DNA from: Clostridia bacterium
GTDB taxonomy: Bacteria; Bacillota; Clostridia; RUG12999
Length of the DNA stretch: 6,262 bases
Assembly: GCA_017502065.1 (NCBI GenBank)
Contig: JAFVVU010000151.1
Span: forward strand, 1-6,262
Direction: 5' to 3'
The notes beneath the pieces were generated by a model. It searched no databases. It was given only the letters and a program-made list of their open reading frames with translations, and was not told the origin of the DNA. Position 1 is the stretch's first letter; every line of letters starts with the position of its first letter. This document shows positions 1 through 5,310 of the stretch, in pieces. Position numbers and translations under genes: made by a program.

Positions 1-395
1 AAACACCGGGCGGAACAATCCTTTACGCAGCAATTCAGGACCTTGAATACCTCTGTCTCGACAGAGATACACAGGCGTTTAAACGTCAGGCATCCATCAG
101 ATTTGCTGAACTTGTTTACGACGGAAAATGGTTTACACCGCTTCGTGAATCACTCTCAGCAATGGTTGACGAAATGACAAAAACCTGCACAGGTGAAGTT
201 AGACTTAAACTTTACAAAGGAAGCATTTCAAGTGCCGGAACAAAATCTCCGTATTCACTTTATAACGAAGATATTGCAAGCTTTGGTGACAGTAAAGAAC
301 TTTATTCACATAAAGATTCCGAAGGCTTTATCAACCTCTACGGTCTGCCGCTCAAGGTTCGTGCAATGATGCAGGAGAAAAATAATAAAAAATAA
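1..395 (+). CDS. argG: Argininosuccinate synthase, C-terminal 130 residues (5' end outside window)
   Basis: Argininosuccinate synthase joins citrulline and aspartate using ATP, the penultimate step of arginine biosynthesis in the cytoplasm. The frame is open from base 3 and reads [10 protein letters not shown] at once, then [28 protein letters not shown] and [15 protein letters not shown]. These are conserved blocks of the ArgG C-terminal catalytic/multimerisation domain. The family is about 400 residues long, so roughly two thirds lies upstream of the window. The protein ends normally after a short Lys/Asn-rich tail (stop at 393-395). An ATG at 162 is internal and should not be taken as the start. 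The nucleotidyltransferase gene follows 15 nt downstream with no terminator between, so the two are probably co-transcribed. The call is firm because several family blocks match in order. Confidence 0.96.
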   Translation, partial: TPGGTILYAAIQDLEYLCLDRDTQAFKRQASIRFAELVYDGKWFTPLRESLSAMVDEMTKTCTGEVRLKLYKGSISSAGTKSPYSLYNEDIASFGDSKELYSHKDSEGFINLYGLPLKVRAMMQEKNNKK

Positions 396-410
396 TCGGA
401 GGGTTACAAA

Positions 411-1151
411 ATGAAAGCAATTATACTTGCCGCAGGTTACGCAACAAGACTTTATCCGCTTACAATTGATAAGCCGAAAGCTCTTCTTCCAATCTGCGAA
501 AAACCAATCCTCAATTATATAGTTGAAGAAATTGAAACAATTTCGGAAATTGACGAGCTTACTATAGTAAGTAACCACAAATTCTATCCAAATTTTGTAC
601 AGTGGCAGGAAACTTATAAATCACGTCTTAAAATCAATGTCCTTAACGATAAATCAACCGACGATTCAAACAAACTTGGTGCAGTTGGCGATATTCAGTT
701 TGTTATTGAGAATATGAAGATTTCCGATGACGTGCTTATTATGGCGGGCGATAACATCTTTACCTTTAAGCTTGTGGATTACTACAATGCATATAAAGAA
801 AAAGATGCCGATATGATTTTAACTAAAGAAATCAACGATGTGGAAGATTTGAAACGTATGGCAAACGTAACTCTTGACGAAACCGGAAGAGTTATCGACC
901 TGGTTGAAAAACCGCCTGTACCCAAATCAAACATTGCCGCATTCGCTTCGTATATTTATAAAAAGGAAACCCTGCCGCTTATAAAACAGTATCTTGACGA
1001 GGGTAACAACCCCGACGCACCGGGATTTTTCCCTGCATGGCTGCATAAGGTAAAACCGGTTTATGCATATACCTTTGACGGTGAATGTTATGATATCGGA
1101 ACTCCGCAGTCTTATGCACAGGTAAACGAAATTTTTGCGAAAAAGGCGTAA
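411..1151 (+). CDS. Sugar-phosphate-type nucleotidyltransferase family protein
   Basis: The 246-residue protein has the N-terminal nucleotide-binding signature of the NTP_transferase family (glucose-1-phosphate thymidylyl/uridylyl- and phosphocholine cytidylyltransferase-like enzymes). Residues 3-28 run AIILAAG, YATRLYPLT, then KPKALLPI. Further marks are the metal-site GDN at 113-115, EKP at 166-168 and YDIGTPQSY at 227-235. The whole length is the Rossmann-like transferase domain; no hexapeptide-repeat acyltransferase tail is present, so it is a short single-domain member. The glycine of the usual GxGTRL is Ala11 here (GYATRL). Substrate and NTP cannot be told from sequence; nucleotide-sugar or CDP-choline-type products are possible by family. 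The start is supported by GGAGGG at 398-403, seven bases before the ATG. It probably shares a transcript with argG, but no arginine-related role is evident. The last codons overlap the left arm of fold-back element A. Confidence 0.88.
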   Translation: MKAIILAAGYATRLYPLTIDKPKALLPICEKPILNYIVEEIETISEIDELTIVSNHKFYPNFVQWQETYKSRLKINVLNDKSTDDSNKLGAVGDIQFVIENMKISDDVLIMAGDNIFTFKLVDYYNAYKEKDADMILTKEINDVEDLKRMANVTLDETGRVIDLVEKPPVPKSNIAAFASYIYKKETLPLIKQYLDEGNNPDAPGFFPAWLHKVKPVYAYTFDGECYDIGTPQSYAQVNEIFAKKA

Positions 1152-1230
1152 ATAAAATGTCTTAACCGTGCGAAAACAAAAAAGATATGGTTTTGGTTTA
1201 TATGTAGCTTGAAGTAAATATAAAGCAGAA

Positions 1231-1262
1231 GAAATCCGTGAATTGACACGGATTTCTTTTTT
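1231..1262 (+). terminator. Intrinsic terminator of the argG/nucleotidyltransferase unit (inside element A)
   Basis: A perfect 10-bp stem (GAAATCCGTG at 1231-1240 with CACGGATTTC at 1247-1256) has a six-base loop AATTGA and is followed by six T residues. This is a standard rho-independent terminator on the plus strand. The minus strand has no adjacent T-run, so it acts in one direction. Outer stem bases, GAATTG in the loop region and the trailing TTTTTTATT all recur in the terminator at 3173-3206. Confidence 0.88.
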
Positions 1263-1280
1263 ATTAAAGTTTTCGCACTT

Positions 1281-1350
1281 CGGACAAACTTCACCCCTCG
1301 CAGTACCTGTGTACAGCTTCGGGCAAGGGCCGAGGCTTTCAGTTTGTCCG
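1281..1350. repeat. Conserved hairpin module P4, copy A
   Basis: The ends CGGACAAACT (1281-1290) and AGTTTGTCCG (1341-1350) are perfectly complementary. Inside is a small hairpin around GTAC/GTAC (1300-1306 with 1311-1317, one A-A mismatch, loop CTGT), then TCGGGCAAGGGC and TTCAG. The module matches 3225-3303 in CGGACA, CTTCACC, CTCG, GTACCT, TGTAC, TCGGGCAAGGGC and TTCAG. It lacks the second inner hairpin of that copy: about six bases replace it here. The GC content is clearly above the surrounding AT-rich DNA. I do not recognise a named family. Confidence 0.75.
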
Positions 1351-1396
1351 ATTAAGCCTATTTTCTTTCCGCCTTGGAAAATAATAAAGTAAAATC

Positions 1397-1424
1397 AAAA
1401 AATGCCGCTTAAGCGGCATTTTTT
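1397..1424. terminator. Perfect palindromic bidirectional terminator
   Basis: The 28-bp sequence is a perfect palindrome: AATGCCGC and GCGGCATT arms around TTAA, flanked by an A-run on the left and a T-run on the right. It can therefore terminate in both directions. On the plus strand it is a second terminator after the one at 1231 and isolates the next promoter from readthrough. Its T-run ends two bases before the -35 box. Confidence 0.85.
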
Positions 1425-1425
1425 A

Positions 1426-1454
1426 TTGACTTTTTGCGGTAGCAGGTATATAAT
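1426..1454 (+). promoter_or_regulatory. Sigma-A promoter of the DUF4886-EamA operon
   Basis: A -35 box TTGACT (1426-1431) and a perfect -10 TATAAT (1449-1454) are separated by 17 bp. Transcription would start near 1461, leaving a leader of about 17 nt with GAGGGGGG at 1465-1472 as ribosome binding site. A leader this short leaves no room for a riboswitch, and no obvious operator palindrome overlaps the boxes apart from the terminator just upstream. High or constitutive expression is inferred. Confidence 0.88.
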
Positions 1455-1477
1455 GAATTTGAATGAGGGGGGTTTAT

Positions 1478-2221
1478 ATGAGAATACTTTCAATCGGTAA
1501 CAGTTTTGCACATGATGGAACAAGATATCTTGAAAAAATCGCATATGCGGATAAAAAGAATATAATGTCGGTGGTTCTCCATATCGGCGGATGCACACTC
1601 GAACGCCATTATATGAATATGGTGGCGGATGCTGATGATTATGACCTTATGTTCAACGGCGAATTTACAGGATTTAAAATGTCACTCCGTCAGGCACTTC
1701 GTACATACCGCAACGGCGAATGGGATGTTGTAACATTCCAGCAGGCAAGCCACGAAAGTCCGTATTATGAAAAATATCAGCCGTATCTTAATGAGCTTTC
1801 GGCATATGTAAGAAAATTTGCGCCAAGCGCAAAACAAGTAATTCATCAGACCTGGGCATATGAACAGGGATGCGAAAAGCTTACTGATATGCTTGGCTAC
1901 AGCGACCAGGCGGATATGTTCAAGGACGTTAAAAAAGCCTATGCCAAAGCGGCAAAAGATATAGATGCAAAAATAATTCCGTCGGGCGAGCTTTTCCAGA
2001 AAATGCTCAAAAACGGATTTGAAAAAGTCCACAGGGATACATTCCACGCATCGCTCGGTGCAGGAAGATACGCTCTTGCGGCACTTTGGTATGAAACCGT
2101 AATGGGCGGCGATATCATGAACAACACTTTCTGCGATTTTGAAGAAGAAATTTCAAAAGAAGAAATAGCAATAATCAAAAAATGTGTCCGTGAGGCAGCG
2201 GAAGAATACGGGTGGAAATAA
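1478..2221 (+). CDS. DUF4886 domain protein, SGNH-hydrolase-like
   Basis: The 247-residue protein begins MRILSIGNSF. GNSF with Ser9 matches block I (nucleophile) of the SGNH/GDSL hydrolase superfamily as found in DUF4886 proteins. Other marks are IGG at 36-38, the FQQASHES segment at 87-94, HQTWAY at 123-128 and D187-x-x-H190 in RDTFHAS, the position of the catalytic Asp-His pair. There is no signal peptide, so it is probably cytoplasmic. The family is thought to hydrolyse esters or acyl groups; the substrate is unknown. I chose the ATG at 1478 over the in-frame ATG at 1463 because GAGGGGGG (1465-1472) is correctly placed for 1478, and 1463 lies only two bases after the predicted transcription start. 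Its stop overlaps the start of the transporter gene by one base, implying translational coupling. Confidence 0.82.
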   Translation: MRILSIGNSFAHDGTRYLEKIAYADKKNIMSVVLHIGGCTLERHYMNMVADADDYDLMFNGEFTGFKMSLRQALRTYRNGEWDVVTFQQASHESPYYEKYQPYLNELSAYVRKFAPSAKQVIHQTWAYEQGCEKLTDMLGYSDQADMFKDVKKAYAKAAKDIDAKIIPSGELFQKMLKNGFEKVHRDTFHASLGAGRYALAALWYETVMGGDIMNNTFCDFEEEISKEEIAIIKKCVREAAEEYGWK

Positions 2222-3087
2222 TGAAAAAAGGATTTTTATACATACTGCTTACGGCAATTGTTTTTACAACACTTGAACCCGTAAGCAAGCTTATAGCAAA
2301 TCAGGTTGAACCTGTTGCAATGACGTTTATTCGCTTCTTTATCGGCGGTGCAATACTGCTTCCGTTTTCGATAATGCAAATTAAAAAGAAAAATATTAAG
2401 CTTAATGCAAAAGACATTTGGGTAATGACACTTCTCGGCGTGCTTTGTATATGTGTAAGCATGGTGCTTCTGCAGTATGCTGTGGCAATTGCCGAATCAC
2501 CTGCACTTATTGCAATTATCTTTTCGGCAAACTCGGTATTCACAATTATTTTTGCCGCACTTATATTAAAAGATAAAATAACACCAAAAAAAGTTCTGGC
2601 GGTATTGCTGTGTCTCCTTGGCGTAATCGTGTGTGCGGATGTAAAATCCGGCACAAATGTGTGGTCGGTAGTGCTTGCGGTGCTCTCTGCAGTATCGTTC
2701 AGTCTTTACACAATCTTAAGTAAAAAATATCTTACAAAAGTAACCGGTATAATACAAACGGGAATTTCGTTTTTCGGCGGCAGCCTTGTGCTTCTTATAG
2801 CACTTCTTGTAATGGGAACAAACATCGTGCCGATGATAACAATGCAAACAATTCCGTATCTTTTATACCTTGGTATTGCCGTAACGGGAATAGGCTACTG
2901 GTCGTATTTCCGTGCGCTTGACACAACATCCGCAACGGAAGCATCAATGGTGTTTTTCATAAAACCGATTTTAACACCGTTTGTTGCTCTTATAATAACA
3001 GGCACACCGCTGACGGTGCGGACATTCGTTGCATTAGCTTTGGTAGTAGCAGGATCGCTGCTTGTAGCAATGAAAAAGAAGGCGTAG
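2221..3087 (+). CDS. EamA/DMT-family membrane transporter
   Basis: The 288-residue, strongly hydrophobic protein has about ten predicted membrane helices (roughly 4-24, 33-52, 66-86, 91-115, 126-140, 148-166, 178-198, 212-230, 240-260 and 266-284). It carries two EamA repeats of five helices each. Family marks are EPVSKL at 19-24, the RFFIGGAILLP segment at 38-48 and FFIKPILTP at 245-253. DMT proteins commonly export amino acids or other small metabolites; the substrate cannot be assigned. The ATG at 2221 is preferred: it overlaps the upstream TAA as TAATG, and GGGTGG sits about six bases upstream. An in-frame GTG at 2212 is less likely. Co-expression with the DUF4886 protein suggests a shared substrate or pathway, which is inference. 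The stop lies two bases before fold-back element B. Confidence 0.9.
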   Translation: MKKGFLYILLTAIVFTTLEPVSKLIANQVEPVAMTFIRFFIGGAILLPFSIMQIKKKNIKLNAKDIWVMTLLGVLCICVSMVLLQYAVAIAESPALIAIIFSANSVFTIIFAALILKDKITPKKVLAVLLCLLGVIVCADVKSGTNVWSVVLAVLSAVSFSLYTILSKKYLTKVTGIIQTGISFFGGSLVLLIALLVMGTNIVPMITMQTIPYLLYLGIAVTGIGYWSYFRALDTTSATEASMVFFIKPILTPFVALIITGTPLTVRTFVALALVVAGSLLVAMKKKA

Positions 3088-3172
3088 TGGGCTGATGCCT
3101 TTAGCGCAGAACGTTCAATGGCAGTTATCTTAAATTAAGTAAAACAAAAATTAAAATAGTTTGAATATTGTT

Positions 3173-3206
3173 GAAATCCGCGGAATTGTCCGCGGATTTC
3201 TTTTTT
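3173..3206 (+). terminator. Intrinsic terminator of the DUF4886-EamA operon (inside element B)
   Basis: An 11-bp perfect stem (GAAATCCGCGG at 3173-3183 with CCGCGGATTTC at 3190-3200), extendable by one A-T pair, is followed by six T residues at 3201-3206. It is a strong plus-strand rho-independent terminator. The convergent minus-strand gene gets no T-run from this hairpin, and I find no clear intrinsic terminator of its own. Confidence 0.9.
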
Positions 3207-3224
3207 ATTGGTGCCATTGAACTA

Positions 3225-3303
3225 CGGACACTCTTCACCGCTCGGCGTACCTATGTACGCCGTCGGGCAAGGGCAACAATTCTTGTTGCCTTCAGATTGT
3301 CCG
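3225..3303. repeat. Conserved hairpin module P4, copy B
   Basis: The ends CGGACACTCT (3225-3234) and AGATTGTCCG (3294-3303) pair at nine of ten positions. Two perfect 8-bp inner hairpins follow. P5 is CGGCGTAC (3243-3250) with GTACGCCG (3255-3262), loop CTAT. P6 is GGCAACAA (3272-3279) with TTGTTGCC (3283-3290), loop TTC. Unpaired or junction segments CTTCACC, TCGGGCAAGGGC and TTCAG are shared with 1281-1350, while the helices differ. P6 is absent from copy A. Confidence 0.78.
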
Positions 3304-3342
3304 TTCTGCATCTAAACTCACCAGCCCTTGGCAGCCCGTCCG

Positions 3343-4782
3343 TTAGTGCATCCTTTCAAGCGGCTTTAATGCAGGATTATCAATGGGCTTTCCTTCAATG
3401 TCAAACCTTGAGCCGTGACACGGACAGTCCCAGCTTTTTTCATCGGGATTCCATTCAAGCTGACATCCTAAATGTGTGCACCGCGTTGATACAATATATG
3501 CCCTGCCGTTTTCGTCTTTATATACCCCAACCTTATGACCACCCGCTTCAACAATGCCGCCGTGGGAATTCGGCAAATTCTCGATGGTGGTTTTCGGCAG
3601 CCCTAAAAATTCTTTTGAAAGCCCTTTAACAGACTCGGCGGCATCGGCAAGGAAATGCTCTGCAGAGGCAGGAACATTAAATCTTGACGGAGAATAGAGC
3701 TTTTCATATTCGCTTCCTCGTTTTGTAATAAGGTCACAAACCACACCTGCACCAACCATTGCACCCGTCATACCCCATTTATTAAATCCGGTAATAACAT
3801 ACATATCGGGTGTGGATGGGGAATATAATCCGGCATACAATACCTCATCAATCGGCACACAGTCCTGTGCCGACCATTTTGCATCAATACTGCAATCGGG
3901 GAAAAAGCGTTTTGCAGCCTCTTCAAGCTCGGAGTACCGTCCGCCCTCTTTATTTTCGCCGGTGCGGTGCTCGCCGCCGCCGATAATAAGATAGTCGCCG
4001 CTGCTTCGGAATGAATATCCGCCGTCCGCACCGTAATACATTCCGTCAAGGGTATTGCCGCCGGTTATTGCAACGGCATACGCACGTGACTGGTGCATAC
4101 GCGCAAAATAATATCCCGGTGCATTGATAAACGGATAGTGAGTTGCAACAACAATATGTTTTGCTTTAATGTTTCCGTGGTTTGTAATAATGGTGTTGTC
4201 ACGAACATCAAGAGCGGCTGTGTTTTCGTAAATTTTAAGATTTTGTGTAAGCGCACCTAAAAATTTAAGCGGATGAAACTGCGCCTGATTTTTAAACTCA
4301 AGCGCATTTTTTACTGCAAAAGGTAAGCTTGTGTGGCAGCTTGTCCTGCATGGAATACCAAGCTTTTTTGCCGCCTCAAATTCATCTTCAATTATCTTAT
4401 CATCCGAAACGGCATATAAATACGACGGCAGAATTTCAAAATCACAGTCTATGTTTAAATCACGGATAATTTCTTCATACTGCCTGATTGCCTCCTCGTG
4501 TGATTTGGCGTAAAGAGACGCCGCATCAACTCCAAAATGTTTAATAAGCCTGCCGTAACAAACGCCGTGTTGCGACGTTATTTTGGCAGTGGTGTTTTTT
4601 GTCTGACCACCGCAAATGCGGTCTTTTTCAATAACAACAGTGTCAATTCCCCGACTGCATAACAGGTGGGCACATAAAATCCCGGCAATGCCACCACCGA
4701 TGATTATGGTATCAGCCTGAATATCGCCCGTAAGTTCGTGGAAACTTTGTATTTTTACATCTTTAGTCCATATGGAATTCAT
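3343..4782 (-). CDS. FAD-dependent (DAO-type) oxidoreductase with C-terminal Rieske [2Fe-2S] domain
   Basis: The 479-residue protein has an N-terminal FAD-binding Rossmann motif IIIGGGIAG (26-34) followed by a DAO-type amine/amino-acid oxidoreductase fold. A typical FAD-contact strand lies near the end of that domain (MYVITGFNKWGMTGA at 327-341). A short linker leads to a Rieske domain: CTHLGC at 435-440 and CPCHGS at 453-458. This gives the [2Fe-2S] ligands C435, H437, C453 and H456, and the usual disulfide pair C440/C455. All key residues are intact. No signal peptide or twin-arginine motif is seen, so it is probably cytoplasmic. The reaction is unknown; electron transfer between the Rieske cluster and FAD is inferred from the domain pairing. 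The start is supported by AAGAGGTG on the minus strand about six bases upstream. It ends a few residues after the Rieske fold, without a long tail. It stands alone on its strand. Confidence 0.93.
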   Translation of the reverse strand: MNSIWTKDVKIQSFHELTGDIQADTIIIGGGIAGILCAHLLCSRGIDTVVIEKDRICGGQTKNTTAKITSQHGVCYGRLIKHFGVDAASLYAKSHEEAIRQYEEIIRDLNIDCDFEILPSYLYAVSDDKIIEDEFEAAKKLGIPCRTSCHTSLPFAVKNALEFKNQAQFHPLKFLGALTQNLKIYENTAALDVRDNTIITNHGNIKAKHIVVATHYPFINAPGYYFARMHQSRAYAVAITGGNTLDGMYYGADGGYSFRSSGDYLIIGGGEHRTGENKEGGRYSELEEAAKRFFPDCSIDAKWSAQDCVPIDEVLYAGLYSPSTPDMYVITGFNKWGMTGAMVGAGVVCDLITKRGSEYEKLYSPSRFNVPASAEHFLADAAESVKGLSKEFLGLPKTTIENLPNSHGGIVEAGGHKVGVYKDENGRAYIVSTRCTHLGCQLEWNPDEKSWDCPCHGSRFDIEGKPIDNPALKPLERMH

Positions 4783-4822
4783 TTTGTCACCTCTTAAGAA
4801 AGTATCTGTAAAAATGCAAAAT

Positions 4823-4852
4823 ATATAAGTTGATATTGAAAAACATAGTAAA
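4823..4852 (-). promoter_or_regulatory. Possible minus-strand promoter of the Rieske oxidoreductase gene
   Basis: On the minus strand, TTTACT (4852-4847) and TTATAT (4828-4823) are 18 bp apart, giving a leader of about 35 nt to the ATG. The match is moderate and the DNA is AT-rich, so other registers are possible. Its -35 end overlaps the spacer of the opposing plus-strand promoter. Confidence 0.35.
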
Positions 4853-4864
4853 TTATTATATAAT
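4836..4864 (+). promoter_or_regulatory. Sigma-A promoter for the small membrane protein-yraN unit
   Basis: TTGAAA (4836-4841) and a perfect TATAAT (4859-4864) are separated by 17 bp. The predicted transcription start is near 4871, so the whole hairpin array at 4880-4959 would lie in the RNA leader, beginning about ten bases from the 5' end. Confidence 0.82.
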
Positions 4865-4879
4865 AGATTATGAAATCAA

Positions 4880-4959
4880 TGAATTGCCTTTGGCATGAAT
4901 TGAAAATCAAAATTTTCATGAATTGAGCCTGGCGGCTCATGAATTGCACCTGCGGTGCA
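4880..4959 (+). repeat. Tandem array of four small hairpins with constant TGAAT linkers
   Basis: Four perfect stem-loops follow one another, each starting TG and ending CA, and each preceded by the identical five-base linker TGAAT. H1 is TGCC-TTT-GGCA (4885-4895). H2 is TGAAAAT-CAAA-ATTTTCA (4901-4918). H3 is TGAGCC-TGGC-GGCTCA (4924-4939). H4 is TGCACC-TGC-GGTGCA (4945-4959). Equivalently, ATGAATTG recurs at 4879, 4895, 4918 and 4939. Stem sequence and length vary but pairing is complete in all four. A weak degenerate unit, TGAAATCA (4871-4878), may precede them. The array ends four bases before the ribosome binding site of the next gene. Confidence 0.88.
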
Positions 4960-4977
4960 TTGGAAGGTGGGGAAAAT

Positions 4978-5310
4978 ATGTTTGACGCACTTGGGATAAT
5001 TGCATTTTTACTTATAATCGTTTGTGTTATAATGCTTATAACATCAATCTTTTCAAGAAGAGTAAACAGAAAACTCTGGATTATGATTGTAATAGGGGCG
5101 CTTGTGGTATTTTTTGCATCATACGGCATTGATACTGCAATAGATAAAAATAAGCAGCCACCGGTGATAGATTTTACTGGAGTAACACCGGACCCGACCC
5201 CAACGCCGACCCCGACACCAACACCTGAACCGACTCCCGAACCGGAGGAGGAAGAACCTGCTGACGATGAAGAAGAGCCGGAAGAAGTGACAAACGAAGA
5301 TGAAGAATAA
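4978..5310 (+). CDS. Small two-helix membrane protein with Pro/Thr and acidic C-terminal tail
   Basis: The protein has 110 residues and no family I recognise. Two hydrophobic segments (about 5-25 and 34-50) are joined by a basic loop, RRVNRK at 27-32. The positive-inside rule would put that loop in the cytoplasm and the tail outside; this is inference. The tail changes at residue 71 into an alternating Thr-Pro run (to about 82), then PEPTPEPE, then a very acidic end rich in Glu and Asp. It resembles a cell-wall-spanning spacer, but no sorting motif follows. The ATG at 4978 is chosen because AAGGTGGGG lies at 4964-4972. The in-frame ATG at 4939 falls inside hairpin H3 of the leader array and would translate repeat DNA. 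The 3' end overlaps yraN by 11 nt. Confidence 0.75.
   Translation: MFDALGIIAFLLIIVCVIMLITSIFSRRVNRKLWIMIVIGALVVFFASYGIDTAIDKNKQPPVIDFTGVTPDPTPTPTPTPTPEPTPEPEEEEPADDEEEPEEVTNEDEE
5190..5245 (+). repeat. Low-complexity coding repeat (Thr-Pro codons)
   Basis: Tandem six-base units of the form CCNACN encode the alternating Pro-Thr tail, then grade into CCGAAC/CCGGAG units for Pro-Glu. The block is GC-rich compared with its AT-rich neighbours. Slippage could change tail length between strains; that is inference. Confidence 0.7.

Larger units (their letters stand above)
1143..1375. other. Fold-back element, copy A (nested stems around a terminator)
   Basis: This segment can fold into nested stems. 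P2 is a perfect 10-bp pair, GTGCGAAAAC at 1168-1177 with GTTTTCGCAC at 1269-1278. It encloses an AT-rich stretch and the terminator hairpin at 1231-1262. Directly after P2 comes hairpin P4, a perfect 10-bp stem at 1281-1290/1341-1350. The outer stem P1 is weaker: CTTAA at 1161-1165 with TTAAG at 1352-1356, and AAGGCG at 1143-1148 with CGCCTT at 1370-1375. The left end lies in the last codons and stop of the nucleotidyltransferase gene. The same arrangement recurs at 3089-3327 with different P1 and P2 sequences. Function is unknown; it may be a structured RNA, a mobile fold-back element or a terminator-associated repeat. The stems are read directly; their formation in the cell is inference. Confidence 0.6.
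3089..3327. other. Fold-back element, copy B (three-way junction architecture)
   Basis: This fills most of the 255-bp gap between two convergent genes. Outer stem P1 pairs GGGCTG (3089-3094) with CAGCCC (3322-3327), TTTAG (3100-3104) with CTAAA (3312-3316), and GCAGAA (3106-3111) with TTCTGC (3304-3309). P2 is a perfect 11-bp pair, GTTCAATGGCA at 3113-3123 with TGCCATTGAAC at 3212-3222. It encloses an AT-rich 49-nt stretch and the terminator hairpin at 3173-3200. P4 (3225-3303) fills the third branch of the junction. The order and spacing match element A, including exactly 24 nt from the end of the terminator hairpin to the start of P4 in both copies. P1 and P2 are different sequences that still pair. 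Function is unknown. Confidence 0.68.

Noticed and set aside
1178..1230. Promoter in the AT-rich stretch inside stem P2 of element A (TTTTGG with TAAATA)
   Set aside because: The -35 match is poor, and the equivalent stretch of copy B (3124-3172) has no convincing counterpart, so AT-richness alone explains it.
1239..1245. TGAATTG in the loop of terminator 1231 matching the linker motif of the hairpin array
   Set aside because: Seven AT-rich bases are easily shared by chance, and the position within the structure differs (loop here, linker in the array).
1463..1477. Upstream ATG for the DUF4886 gene
   Set aside because: It lies about two bases from the predicted transcription start and overlaps the ribosome binding site of the ATG at 1478.
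1682..2178. Minus-strand open frames of 121 and 79 residues
   Set aside because: They are antisense shadows of the DUF4886 gene, without start signals or recognisable motifs.
1143..3327. Integron attC sites after successive genes
   Set aside because: No RYYYAAC/GTTRRRY core pair is present in the right place, the elements carry an internal terminator, and the flanking genes have their own promoter and operon structure.
3168..3629. Plus-strand 153-residue open frame
   Set aside because: It runs through terminator B, the P4 hairpin and the antisense strand of the Rieske domain. The composition is not protein-like and it has no ribosome binding site.
4879..4959. Possible CRISPR array (ATGAATTG repeated four times)
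   Set aside because: The repeat is only eight bases, the spacing is irregular (16, 23 and 21 nt), and each intervening segment is self-complementary. These are hairpin units, not spacers, and no cas gene is near.
4939..4977. N-terminal extension MNCTCGALEGGEN of the small membrane protein
   Set aside because: It is translated from hairpins H3 and H4 of the leader array and has no ribosome binding site; the ATG at 4978 has a good one.
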